A DNA stretch of 64,000 nt from Thermoleptolyngbya sichuanensis A183 (GTDB taxonomy: Bacteria; Cyanobacteriota; Cyanobacteriia; Elainellales; Elainellaceae). The stretch is from contig NZ_CP053661.1 of the NCBI RefSeq assembly GCF_013177315.1, positions 2,170,001 through 2,234,000 of the forward strand, given 5' to 3'. The position numbers and the translations under genes are program-made. The notes below the pieces were generated by a model. It made no database searches and was not told the origin of the DNA. It saw only the letters and a list, made by a program, of their open reading frames with translations. This document shows positions 34,238-42,927 of this stretch, piece after piece; within the stretch, counting starts at the first letter, position 1; each line of letters opens with the position of its first letter.

Positions 34238-35998
34238 TCAAGCACCCAGCCCAAATTCCAGCCCTTTGGCACAGTCACGGCCCTGACGTTTTGCATCTTG
34301 TAAGGCTTTCTCGGCGCGTTGCAGCACGCTGCGGGCGTTGCGATCGCCCCTGGGATCTTGCTGCGCCACACCAAAACTAACGGTGACCGAAACCGGCCCC
34401 GCCGATGTGTCAAACGGGTGGCCATGAATCGCATTCAGCAGACGCTCGGCCACGTCTAGCGCGGCGGTCAGCGAGGTGCGCGGCAGGATAATGGCAAATT
34501 CTTCGCCGCCGTAGCGATAGGCCAGCGTGCCCTGGCGCAACTGGCGACGCAGGCGCTGAGCAAGCTGGCTCAAAATTTGGTCGCCGACGCTGTAGCCATA
34601 GGTCTCGTTAATCAGCTTGAAATAGTCGATATCGCAAATGATCAGGCTAAAGGGCGGCTGCACCGTCCACAGCGCTGGCCGACTCAATTGTTGAAGCTCC
34701 TGATCAAAGGCTTCGGCGTTGAGCAACTGCGTCAGCGAATCGCGCAGGGGCGTTTGGGGAACCATGACTTGCAGCCGCAGCGCCGCAGTTTGCCGATGGG
34801 AATCGTGGTGGTGCTGGGCGCTGGCGAGGGCGATCGCCGTATGGTCGCCCACCTGCCGCACGGTTTGCACCTCGTCCAGCGCATACCACCGGACTTTGAA
34901 GTAATCCAGCAGGCAGATGGCCCCAAAGAAATCGGACTGGATCAGGATTGGGATCAGCAGCGCAGACGTTGCGCCCATCTGTTGCAGCCAGTGTTGCAGA
35001 CTGCTGGAGGAGGCATCGGGGCGCACGGTCAAGTAAGACGCTCCGCCGTCTAGGAAGGTGTCGATTACGGGCTGCCAGACCTCGCTGCGCTCCAGATGTT
35101 CTAGCGCAGGCAACACCACTTGCGATCGCTCCCAGTGAGCCACTGGCGCAACGCCTGTCGCCTGGAGCCGCATCACCAAGCAGCGATCGCCCATTAGCCC
35201 CTGTCCCAACTCAGCAGCAATTTGCTGCAAAATGTCATCTGTTTCCAAACCAGAATTCAGCAGATGGGCAATCCGGCCCATCAGGGCGATCTGTCGCTGC
35301 GATCGCTCAAACTTTTCTCGCCACAGCAGCGAACTGTATGTCAACCCAAGCTCATTGGCCAGCCGCTTGATCAAGCTAACGTCGTGAGCCGTCCAGCCCT
35401 TCAGTGGATTGACATCGGCAGAGTCTCCCAGCGGTGGGGCGATCGCAGCAGTGCTGCTCAGGTCTGCGTCTTGGGCTGGGTCAGACAGGATCGAGTCTTG
35501 GGGCGATCGCCGGACTTGCAGCAGCAGTTGCAGATTGCCGCGAGTCCCGCTGTAGGTTTCTGGGGTGAATCCATCCACATCAAACGCCTGCGCCAAAATG
35601 GGCACGATCAGGTCGCCTGTCTCTAGCTGGGTCAGCCGGGGCGCGTCGAGTTGGTCAATCAGCCATGCTGGAAAGTTCCTCGGCACATAGCAGGCGATCG
35701 CCCCCTCATCCTGCGCGGGCTGCTCAGTGTCAGAATCAGCATCACAATCGGCGGGATGAGGGGCAGCAGGCTCTACCCCAGCAGGCTGAACCTCCACATC
35801 ATGGAGCATGGCCCCTGCCCCCGGTGAACCATACACGCGAGACTCACCCGGTTCGCCCTCTAGAGATGTCCACAGTAAACACTCGACATGGAAGTAGGAG
35901 GCAATCGCCTGAACGGCCCTTCGCAGCAGCAAATCGGTGGGGCTTGGGGGAGCGATCGCCCGCTCCTCAATGCTGACCAGTTGTTTTAAGGGTTTCAC
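34238..35998 (-). CDS. diguanylate cyclase with GAF domain
   Basis: A 586-residue cytoplasmic protein. The first 220 residues have no clear fold and carry acidic linkers. A GAF domain spans about 225-400 (SLIKRLANELGLTYSS, then ALLIPILIQSDFFGAICLLD), with the DEVQTVRQVGDHTAIAL helix at its end. A C-terminal GGDEF domain at about 425-580 has active-site YRYGGEEFAIILP and the ICDIDYFKLINETYGYSVGDQIL segment. It should make cyclic di-GMP. The upstream RxxD inhibitory site is not obvious. The GAF domain lacks the usual chromophore Cys motif, so the signal is unclear. Confidence 0.92.
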   Translation of the reverse strand: MKPLKQLVSIEERAIAPPSPTDLLLRRAVQAIASYFHVECLLWTSLEGEPGESRVYGSPGAGAMLHDVEVQPAGVEPAAPHPADCDADSDTEQPAQDEGAIACYVPRNFPAWLIDQLDAPRLTQLETGDLIVPILAQAFDVDGFTPETYSGTRGNLQLLLQVRRSPQDSILSDPAQDADLSSTAAIAPPLGDSADVNPLKGWTAHDVSLIKRLANELGLTYSSLLWREKFERSQRQIALMGRIAHLLNSGLETDDILQQIAAELGQGLMGDRCLVMRLQATGVAPVAHWERSQVVLPALEHLERSEVWQPVIDTFLDGGASYLTVRPDASSSSLQHWLQQMGATSALLIPILIQSDFFGAICLLDYFKVRWYALDEVQTVRQVGDHTAIALASAQHHHDSHRQTAALRLQVMVPQTPLRDSLTQLLNAEAFDQELQQLSRPALWTVQPPFSLIICDIDYFKLINETYGYSVGDQILSQLAQRLRRQLRQGTLAYRYGGEEFAIILPRTSLTAALDVAERLLNAIHGHPFDTSAGPVSVTVSFGVAQQDPRGDRNARSVLQRAEKALQDAKRQGRDCAKGLEFGLGA

Positions 35999-36268
35999 TT
36001 TTTCACCAAACGGCCTGCGCCGCTCAAAGCGCAGAGGACAGAAAAAACGCCCAAACTCAAACCCGAAACCTCAAACTGCGCTCAAACACTCGCTCAAAAG
36101 TCCACTGAGCTAGATACCTGGCTAATCGCAAACCTAGAACCGACATAGCAATCGCTTGCCATAGCAGCCTAGCCCCAATCGCAACCCTCTAACATCCTCC
36201 AATGAGAGGGTATCAGTATCCTCCCAAGGGATACACGCCTGTAAGTAAAGCTAAATGCGCTGTTCCAA

Positions 36269-36523
36269 CTATTCGTCTTTGAGCGTCGGATCTTGTTTGC
36301 TCTTTGGTTTCATATTGTTTAGCGAAACGGCCGCCGCTTGCGACAAAATTTTGTGAATTTCATCTGGTGTGAGATCACGCGGCGGCGGCGCAGATTTTTG
36401 CGGATGTGCGGCGGTCTGGCGCGGCTTGTCCGACCAGCCACATTTCATGCAAACTTGACGACCCGAGGACTTCAGCGGCGGCCCCAACCGATGCTGGCAT
36501 TTTGGGCAATTGTCGAGTGGCAT
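36269..36523 (-). CDS. small zinc-ribbon protein, 84 aa
   Basis: Two CxxC pairs (CPKC near residue 6 and CMKC near 26) form a probable zinc ribbon within LDNCPKCQHRLGPPLKSSGR. The rest is Pro-rich, then a Lys-rich tail. The ATG at 36523 begins just before the zinc ribbon; the frame extends to a TTG at 36544. Conserved-hypothetical type; nucleic-acid or protein binding is possible. Confidence 0.75.
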   Translation of the reverse strand: MPLDNCPKCQHRLGPPLKSSGRQVCMKCGWSDKPRQTAAHPQKSAPPPRDLTPDEIHKILSQAAAVSLNNMKPKSKQDPTLKDE

Positions 36524-36727
36524 AGGCAATTGGCAACAAATCAACGAAACACGTCAGTCAGAGCAACCAGGTTAACGGCAAGGTCAAACCATCCTGTCCC
36601 CTCCGTCTGCTAAGACTATCCTTGCTTAAATCATAGAATAGCCTCCCGACGCGGCAGGCTGCTTGAAATTTAGAATGCCCCAATACCCCATAACCCACTG
36701 CCCCCATAAAACCCATAAAAGGAGAAG

Positions 36728-36763
36728 GCTCGTCTCAGTTGGCTAGGAGCCGCAAGACGAGCC
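36728..36763 (-). terminator. probable minus-strand terminator
   Basis: Nine-bp stem GGCTCGTCT / AGACGAGCC with an internal GGCT/AGCC pairing. On the minus strand it is followed by TTCTCCTTTT. It is downstream of the 61-aa gene at 37178-36993 in the direction of transcription. Confidence 0.6.
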
Positions 36764-36817
36764 TCACACTTGTAGTTTTCACACGGATCTCAAAACAATT
36801 GAATAGTTAGGATTGAT

Positions 36818-36868
36818 CTTGGGATTCGTTCTTGGGATTCGTTCTTGGGATTCGTTCTTGGGATTCGC
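36818..36868. repeat. 13-bp tandem repeat, four copies
   Basis: Unit CTTGGGATTCGTT repeats from 36818 with exact 13-bp spacing; the fourth copy ends in CTTGGGATTCG. It is intergenic. Copy-number variation between strains is likely. Confidence 0.95.
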
Positions 36869-36992
36869 TGTTGAACACACCTGCTGAGGATTGCGTTTGA
36901 GAAAGGATTGAGAGAACGCCGTTTCGCCTTCTCTCAGTTCACCTTCTCTCAGGCAAGCTTTGGGCAAGCCTTGCTCAATCAACCCAGAGAAC

Positions 36993-37178
36993 TTATTGCT
37001 CGGCGCTGCCTACCAATTCCAGGCTGTCGGGATCTACGTAGTGACAAGTCGCGTCATCCACGCAGATCAGTGCCCAACCCGATTGGTCAATCCCCATGAA
37101 CTTGTATTGACCTTCCTGGATGAAAAAGCCCTTGTGATTGCGAGTATCCGGCTTTACTTCGACATTGTCATGCGACAT
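36993..37178 (-). CDS. small conserved hypothetical protein, 61 aa
   Basis: An AAGGAG ribosome-binding site lies 9 bases before the ATG at 37178, supporting this start; the frame is open to 37226. The residues (HKGFFIQEGQYKFMGIDQSG, then ALICVDDATCHYVDPDSLEL) suggest a compact beta domain. There is no membrane segment. I do not recognise a named family. Confidence 0.7.
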   Translation of the reverse strand: MSHDNVEVKPDTRNHKGFFIQEGQYKFMGIDQSGWALICVDDATCHYVDPDSLELVGSAEQ

Positions 37179-37360
37179 AGCTGCCAACTCCTTGAATATG
37201 AATATGCTTTGTAGGCGATAAGTCATAGCCGAAACTTATCACCGATTTCATGAAATCTTATCATCCGTCTTGCTGAATCATAGTTAAAAGTCTTGAGGAA
37301 AGATTGCGTCTTCTAAATAATTAAATGATTGTGTAAGTGCCCCAATCCAAAACAGCAAAA

Positions 37361-37410
37361 CCTCCATTCTCTATCGGGTTGAGCAATATTAACCCGGCAG
37401 AAAATGGAGG
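37361..37410 (-). terminator. terminator of the TPR gene at 37445
   Basis: Stem CCTCCATT / AATGGAGG with an inner CGGGTT / AACCCG pairing. On the minus strand it is followed by TTTTGCTGTTTTGG, 35 bases past the stop codon of the TPR gene. Confidence 0.75.
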
Positions 37411-37444
37411 CAGTACAGCAGTTCAAACTATTAAGCGTTGTAAC

Positions 37445-37870
37445 TCAGCCCTCGAACAACCACGACTGGACGCGCTTTAGGCTCTTCCATTCGGGGCGGC
37501 GGCTTAACCCTTCTTTAAAGTTGCCTTCGACTTCTTCTTTGAGTTCGGGGGCGATCGCCACGATTTGCCCTGCGATTTCCACATGCTCTCGCACGCCCTT
37601 GCTGGCGGTTTCCAGCATGGCGATCGCCAGATTAACTCGCGCCTGTGGGTCTTGGGGGTTTAGCTTGACGGCTTTTTGAGCAGCCTTCTGGGCAGGCGTG
37701 GGCTTGCTGTCCAGCAGGTATAGCCACGAGAGGCAGGTCCAAGCGGCGCTACTCTTGGGCGAGCGATCGCACACTTCCTTAAACAGCGGAATCAGAGCTT
37801 CTGGGCTTTCACCGGCCTGATAGCGCTGCACCCCCTGCTCAAACAATTCTTCGACGGTCAGTTCGGTCAT
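37445..37870 (-). CDS. TPR-repeat protein, 141 aa
   Basis: Two or three TPR-like helix pairs, for example EGVQRYQAG..EALIPLFKEVCDRSP and WTCLSWLYLLD..AQKAAQKAVKLNP. No signal or membrane segment, so it is cytoplasmic. The length and sequence style are typical of conserved cyanobacterial TPR adaptors. It lies between two terminators, so it is a single-gene unit. Confidence 0.82.
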   Translation of the reverse strand: MTELTVEELFEQGVQRYQAGESPEALIPLFKEVCDRSPKSSAAWTCLSWLYLLDSKPTPAQKAAQKAVKLNPQDPQARVNLAIAMLETASKGVREHVEIAGQIVAIAPELKEEVEGNFKEGLSRRPEWKSLKRVQSWLFEG

Positions 37871-37920
37871 GGTTCAACGGATAGTTTCTAAGCAGATGGA
37901 CACAAATAAACATAAAACAA

Positions 37921-37959
37921 AAGCCCTGAGTCACCCACGCAGCGGGCAGCGCAGGGCTT
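37921..37959 (-). terminator. terminator of the IscA/SufA-type gene
   Basis: Eight-bp stem AAGCCCTG / CAGGGCTT with a 23-base loop. On the minus strand it is followed by TTTGTTTTATG. It lies 27 bases past the stop codon of the Fe-S assembly gene. Confidence 0.75.
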
Positions 37960-37986
37960 AAGATCTGGTCTTTTTGGACTAACTAC

Positions 37987-38343
37987 TTAGGAGAACGACT
38001 TCCCACAGCCGCAGGTTTGATTGGCGTTGGGATTGGTGAACTGGAAGCCGCCGCCAATCATCGCGTCGCTATAGTCCAGCACCAGTCCGTAGAGATACAG
38101 CATACTCTTGGGGTCGCAAACGACCTTAAACCCGTCATAGTCAAACACTTCGTCGGTGGGCTGGATGTTGTTGGGATCTTCAAAATCCATCATGTAGGAC
38201 ATGCCAGAGCAGCCGCCCTGACGCACGCCCACCCGCAGACAAAGATCCTTGCCCTGCTTTTCGCGCAGTTGCAGCACATGCTGAAGCGCTGCGTCGGTCA
38301 TCAAGATACCGCGCTGTTGGGATTGTGGTGCTTGAGTGGTCAT
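37987..38343 (-). CDS. A-type iron-sulfur cluster carrier (IscA/SufA)
   Basis: A 118-residue HesB/IscA/SufA protein. The three conserved cysteines are Cys45 (GGCSG), Cys111 and Cys113 (CGCGKSF). It carries Fe-S clusters or iron to apo-proteins such as photosystem I and ferredoxin. The ATG at 38343 opens the domain; the frame upstream to 38427 has no similarity. The MMDFEDP and [13 protein letters not shown] blocks are cyanobacterial SufA-like. Confidence 0.93.
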   Translation of the reverse strand: MTTQAPQSQQRGILMTDAALQHVLQLREKQGKDLCLRVGVRQGGCSGMSYMMDFEDPNNIQPTDEVFDYDGFKVVCDPKSMLYLYGLVLDYSDAMIGGGFQFTNPNANQTCGCGKSFS

Positions 38344-38640
38344 GGGCTTGAAGCTCTCCTTGGCGGGGTAAGTGAACTGCTCAAACGTTTCCAGAAAGAC
38401 TTGAGGAAAGACACGCAAACGGCTCACAGGTGGGTTTTAGCGCTGCGAGCGTGAATTTATGCTAACAAAACCTGGGTTCTTCGGTCTGCCGAATCATCTA
38501 GGATTAGTATCATTTAGCATCTAGATATGCTGCATATGCCGTTGAGCAGGCTTTCAATAGCCAAGTTCTCAAAGACGGTGTATTCAGTTTGCAGAATCGC
38601 TTTATCTACCCAGCCCCACTGGGCTTGCTCTGGTTAGACT

Positions 38641-40347
38641 ATGACACCATTGACTCCATCCACTCGGCGACGGCTGCAAAAATTGCCCCAGCTTTCTAGC
38701 GTGTGGGAGGGCGATCGCCGGACGCTGATGCCAGAGATTGCCGAAACCCTTGATGCCGACGATATGCAAGGGGACTGCATTCTTTGGGTGGATGGGGTGG
38801 AAGAAGTCGTGCGGGCAATGGATGTTGTCCCCAACGAAACTGGCTCGGAAGCCATCGTGCGAACCCTGCTGCGAGCGATGGAAAATCCCCACAGCGGTAG
38901 CGCTCGACCCGGAAGACCCCAGCGCATTTTGGTGCGCGATCGCGAGCTTCAGTTTTTTCTGCGCGGCGTGCTGCAAGGCCTAGATATCGCCGTGGAATAT
39001 GTCGCTGAGTTGCCGATTATCGACGAAATCTTCTACGGCTTGCAGGATGCCGCCCGCCAGCGCCCGCCGTCGCTGCCCCCGGACTATGCCCGTGCTGTGC
39101 TAAGAGCAGCAGCAGAAATCTGGCAGGATGCCCCGTGGGAAAACCTAGATGAGGAGAAGATTTTTGCGGTCGAGCTAAACTACGGCGATGTGGGCGCGCT
39201 CTACATTTCCATCTTGGGGCTGATGGGCATGGAGTTTGGCGTGTTGATGTATCGCTCTATTGAATCGCTCAAACAGTTTCGCCAGCAGGTGCTTGCTGCC
39301 GAAGATTCGCCCCGAGACTTGCAGCAGGCCTTTTTGCAGCAGGACTGCCTTTTTCTAACCTTTGACCCAACAGACGAGGATTTTTTGGACAACGGGGATG
39401 ACCCCGAGTTGCACCCGGAAGAGCTGGCAGAGTTGCGCCTGGAAGCGTTGGGGGAGATGAGCGAAATGATTCCGACCTTCGGCAATCTGCACCCGCTGGA
39501 GGGAATGCGGTCGGTGCTGTACGACGAAGAGGCGATCGCCGTTTTGCTCACCCTCCAAGCACTCCACAAGTTTTTTGGGCAGCACCTCGATCGACTCAGC
39601 CCAGAAACCTTTCCGGCGTTGACCAAGAGCTATCGTCTGCCCGATCCCAAAAATCCCAAAGCAAAAGTATCCGTCAAAGTGTCTACCTTGCCCGATCTAG
39701 CCGCAGAACTGGCGGAAATGTCGGGCAGTGACCCTTCCGACTATATGAACTATCTCAACTCGCTAGGGGTCTTGGAGGATGATTCGGAGCCAGTGCCCAT
39801 CTTGCTAGACGACCTAGTGCCCAAAGATGCGATGTACAGTCTGGGGGCAATCCCAACTACGCTGATTGAAACCCTGCGCCTGAGGGTGTCCCATCACCAG
39901 CCTGGCCCCGCCCCACTCCCTGCCAAAGCCAGCGAGTTTCCCGTTATCATGATCCAAACTTCGCGCCCCAAGGCAAATGAACTGCTGGCGGAAATTCAAG
40001 CGTTTGGCGGCGTGAAAGGCATTTCCTTCAACCCTGGCGAAGACCCCTCCAGCCAGAGCCGCTACGACCTCGCCATTTTGCACACCAACGACGGCAAGAT
40101 GCATTTGCTGGGCGAGTTTCGCGATAGAGACCCGGTTCACCTCGCAGCGCGGCGCAAGTGGGATCAGCGCTGCAAAAAGACCAAGGGACAGTGTGGGCTG
40201 GTCGTGGCAATGGGGCTGACAGGCAAGTCTCGCGGCAACCCGGCTTTGCAACACATGCTGGGCTTTTTTGAAGCGCGATCGCTCTCCTCCGAAGAAGTTG
40301 GGCTGGGGACGCTCCAGCTTCTACCAGGACCATTTGACGAGCTTTAG
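38641..40347 (+). CDS. conserved cyanobacterial protein (DUF6930-like), 568 aa
   Basis: A large cytoplasmic protein with no membrane segments. The N-terminal half has the WEGDRRTLMPEIAETL and RPQRILVRDRELQFFL blocks, and the C-terminal half contains MIQTSRPKANELLAEIQAFG and LGEFRDRDPVHLAARRKWDQRCKKTKGQCG. I recall this arrangement from cyanobacterial proteins labelled DUF6930. Function is unknown; the C-terminal His/Cys/Arg-rich tail could bind metal or nucleic acid. It is upstream of psaD on the same strand but 332 bases away. Confidence 0.8.
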   Translation: MTPLTPSTRRRLQKLPQLSSVWEGDRRTLMPEIAETLDADDMQGDCILWVDGVEEVVRAMDVVPNETGSEAIVRTLLRAMENPHSGSARPGRPQRILVRDRELQFFLRGVLQGLDIAVEYVAELPIIDEIFYGLQDAARQRPPSLPPDYARAVLRAAAEIWQDAPWENLDEEKIFAVELNYGDVGALYISILGLMGMEFGVLMYRSIESLKQFRQQVLAAEDSPRDLQQAFLQQDCLFLTFDPTDEDFLDNGDDPELHPEELAELRLEALGEMSEMIPTFGNLHPLEGMRSVLYDEEAIAVLLTLQALHKFFGQHLDRLSPETFPALTKSYRLPDPKNPKAKVSVKVSTLPDLAAELAEMSGSDPSDYMNYLNSLGVLEDDSEPVPILLDDLVPKDAMYSLGAIPTTLIETLRLRVSHHQPGPAPLPAKASEFPVIMIQTSRPKANELLAEIQAFGGVKGISFNPGEDPSSQSRYDLAILHTNDGKMHLLGEFRDRDPVHLAARRKWDQRCKKTKGQCGLVVAMGLTGKSRGNPALQHMLGFFEARSLSSEEVGLGTLQLLPGPFDEL

Positions 40348-40410
40348 CCCACGCAACCCTACCCAAGCCCGCCAAACTTTAGCCCGCCAAGTCTGTGGCT
40401 CAACAGGAGC

Positions 40411-40500
40411 AGGACTTACGCACTTGCGATAGGTTTTCTGGGTTTTGGACGATTTTTTGCGGGCTGTGCCCGCAAAAAATCGTCCAACTGCGTCAGTCCT
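40411..40500. repeat. palindromic MITE-like element, copy 2 (AGGACTTAC family)
   Basis: A 90-bp element starting AGGACTTACGCA and ending TGCGTCAGTCCT, with a perfect 18-bp internal stem GGACGATTTTTTGCGGGC / GCCCGCAAAAAATCGTCC closed by a 3-base loop. It lies between the DUF6930-like gene and psaD. Confidence 0.85.
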
Positions 40501-40679
40501 AAGGAGATCAACAGGCTTGACAGGCGTGCCCCTGTTGCCCCTAAATGTCCACCTGTGGATGGGGGCATCGCCTCGGAATCCCTTCTGCCTAAAGAACTGT
40601 AACAGTTCCTCAAGAATTTGATTCGGGGGTTCAAACCCAGTGATAGGATGCGTAAAAACTGTTCAGGGAAATACTTTTC

Positions 40680-41108
40680 ATGACAGAGACGCTTACTGGA
40701 CAAACGCCCAAATTCGGCGGCAGCACCGGCGGCCTGCTGAGCAAAGCTGATACTGAAGAAAAATACGCCATCACGTGGACCAGCCCCAAAGAGCAGGTCT
40801 TTGAAATGCCCACGGGCGGCGCGGCCATTATGAACCAGGGTGAAAACCTGCTCTATCTGGCCCGCAAGGAGCAGTGCCTCGCGCTAGGTGGACAACTTCG
40901 CACGAAGTTCAAGCCCAGGATCGAGGACTACAAGATCTATCGTGTTTATCCCAACGGTGAGATCCAGTACCTCCATCCGGCCGATGGTGTGTTCCCCGAA
41001 AAGGTGAACCAAGGCCGCCAGCAGGTGGGTACGGTGATGCGGAACATTGGCAGCAACCCCGACCCTGCCACGGTCAAGTTCAGCGGACGGAATACCTTCG
41101 ATCCCTAG
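40680..41108 (+). CDS. psaD: photosystem I subunit II, PsaD
   Basis: A 142-residue stromal/cytoplasmic-side subunit that docks ferredoxin on photosystem I. Diagnostic blocks are [54 protein letters not shown] and the C-terminal [10 protein letters not shown]. Positively charged residues in the [19 protein letters not shown] stretch form the ferredoxin dock. It is followed by a terminator, then trpE, a gene order found in several cyanobacteria. Confidence 0.98.
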   Translation: MTETLTGQTPKFGGSTGGLLSKADTEEKYAITWTSPKEQVFEMPTGGAAIMNQGENLLYLARKEQCLALGGQLRTKFKPRIEDYKIYRVYPNGEIQYLHPADGVFPEKVNQGRQQVGTVMRNIGSNPDPATVKFSGRNTFDP

Positions 41109-41190
41109 GCGATCGCCCTTGGTCTGTCCTCATTTCTGGTCTAAACTTCTTGGTTTAATTTCTGTCTAATCTCTATAGGTTTTCGCGACG

Positions 41191-41219
41191 GGGCAGGCTC
41201 AGGTCTGCCCTCTTTTTTT
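41191..41219 (+). terminator. psaD terminator
   Basis: Stem GGGCAG / CTGCCC with an 8-base loop, followed by TCTTTTTTT, 83 bases after the psaD stop codon. Confidence 0.75.
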
Positions 41220-41352
41220 GCGGGTTTCCTCTTAGAATGGGGGGTCAGAGGTTAGGGAGTGGTCGGCAGGGGGAAGTTCCGCCTTCACCCCCATACTTGC
41301 CCTCTCACCGGCTTCTAATCTCCTCACCCAACCCCTTATCACTCCTTTCCCA

Positions 41353-42903
41353 ATGATCCTCCCTGATTTTCAGCACTTCACCGAACTCGCCGCTCAGGGC
41401 AACTTTGTCCCGGTGTATCAGGAGTGGGTCGCCGATCTGGATACGCCCGTGTCGGCGTGGTTTAAGGTGTGTGCGGGGCAGCCCTACAGCTTCTTGCTAG
41501 AGTCGGTGGAAGGGGGCGATCGCGTCGGGCGCTATAGCTTTGTGGGCTGCGACCCGCAGTGGGTGCTGGAGGCGCGGGGGTCTCGTACTGTGCAAACCCA
41601 TCGAGATGGCGCTCAGGTTGTCTTTGAGGGCGATCCGTTTGAAGCGCTGTCGGCCTGTCTGGAACCCTATCACCCAGTGACGCTGCCGCAGCTTCCGCCG
41701 GGCATTGGCGGGTTGTTTGGCTTTTGGGGCTACGAGCTAATCCACTGGATCGAGCCACGGGTGCCTGTGTTTGCTGCCCAGGAAGACGACACGCCGGACG
41801 GGCTGTGGATGCAGATCGATCACCTGCTGGTGTTTGACCAAGTGCAGCGCAAGATTTGGGCGATCGCCTATGCCGATTTGCGCGACCCGGCCACTGATTT
41901 GCAAGCGGCCTATGAGCAGGCGGGCGATCGCGTCCGGCAGATGGTAGAAAAGCTGCAACTGCCGCTGGCAGGCAAAGACACGATTTTGGAATGGACCCCA
42001 CCGAGAAAAGACGCTGGCGCAAAGGCAGACGCAGGATCTTTGCCGCCCGACTACCGCAGCAACACGACGAAGGAGCAATTCTGCGCCAATGTGGTCAAAG
42101 CAAAGGACTACATCCGCGCGGGAGACATCTTCCAGGTGGTGATTTCCCAGCGGCTTTCGACGCAGTATCGTGGCGATTCCTTCTCGCTCTATCGCTCGCT
42201 GCGGCTGATCAACCCTTCGCCCTACATGGCCTATTTCCACTTCCCCACCTGGCAAATTATTGGTTCTAGCCCAGAGGTCATGGTGAAGGCAGAAAACGGC
42301 GAGGGTGGAAGAATTGCCACGGTGCGCCCCATCGCAGGAACCCGGCCGCGCGGCAAAACTCCCGCCGAAGATCATGCGTTTGCCGAAGATCTGCTGCAAG
42401 ACCCGAAGGAAATTGCCGAACACGTCATGCTAGTAGACCTGGGGCGCAACGATCTGGGGCGCGTGTGCAGTAGCGGCACAGTGCGCGTGGATGAACTCAT
42501 GGTGATCGAGCGCTATTCCCACGTCATGCATATCGTCAGCAACGTGGTAGGCTGCCTCGCGCCCGGAAAAACCGCGTGGGAACTGCTGAAGGCTTGCTTT
42601 CCGGCGGGCACCGTCAGCGGCGCACCCAAGATTCGCGCAATGGAAATTATCCATGAACTGGAGGGCAACCGTCGCGGGGTCTACTCCGGAGCCTACGGCT
42701 ATTATGACTTTGAGGGGCAACTGAATACGGCGATCGCCATCCGCACAATGGTTGTTCGCAATCAGCCCGACGGCTCCTCGACCGTCAGCGTGCAGGCAGG
42801 CGCAGGCCTCGTCGCCGACTCTGACCCCGAAAAGGAATATCAAGAAACCCTGAACAAGGCGCGGGGAATGCTAGAGGCAATCCGCTGCTTGCGACAGGGC
42901 TAG
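41353..42903 (+). CDS. trpE: anthranilate synthase component I
   Basis: A 516-residue TrpE. The N-terminal regulatory domain has FLLESVEGGDRVGRYSFVG, with the LLES motif that binds feedback tryptophan. The C-terminal chorismate-utilising domain has IFQVVISQRLS, IAGTRPRG, DPKEIAEHVMLVDLGRNDLGRV and FPAGTVSGAPKIRAMEIIHELE. With TrpG it makes anthranilate from chorismate and glutamine. No trpG is adjacent. The domain order and full length support a working enzyme. Confidence 0.96.
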   Translation: MILPDFQHFTELAAQGNFVPVYQEWVADLDTPVSAWFKVCAGQPYSFLLESVEGGDRVGRYSFVGCDPQWVLEARGSRTVQTHRDGAQVVFEGDPFEALSACLEPYHPVTLPQLPPGIGGLFGFWGYELIHWIEPRVPVFAAQEDDTPDGLWMQIDHLLVFDQVQRKIWAIAYADLRDPATDLQAAYEQAGDRVRQMVEKLQLPLAGKDTILEWTPPRKDAGAKADAGSLPPDYRSNTTKEQFCANVVKAKDYIRAGDIFQVVISQRLSTQYRGDSFSLYRSLRLINPSPYMAYFHFPTWQIIGSSPEVMVKAENGEGGRIATVRPIAGTRPRGKTPAEDHAFAEDLLQDPKEIAEHVMLVDLGRNDLGRVCSSGTVRVDELMVIERYSHVMHIVSNVVGCLAPGKTAWELLKACFPAGTVSGAPKIRAMEIIHELEGNRRGVYSGAYGYYDFEGQLNTAIAIRTMVVRNQPDGSSTVSVQAGAGLVADSDPEKEYQETLNKARGMLEAIRCLRQG

Positions 42904-42927
42904 GCAATCGAGATTGGGTCAGTCCTG

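Larger units (their letters stand above)
36545..36992. other. intergenic region with hairpin and tandem repeat
   Basis: Between two minus-strand small genes. It holds the hairpin at 36728-36763 and the 13-bp tandem repeat at 36818-36868, which are listed separately. A third feature is a repeated CTTCTCTCAGTTCACCTTCTCTCAGG phrase near 36929-36955. No gene was recognised. Confidence 0.5.

Noticed and set aside
36818-36868. CRISPR-like repeats
   Set aside because: Units are contiguous 13-mers with no spacers.
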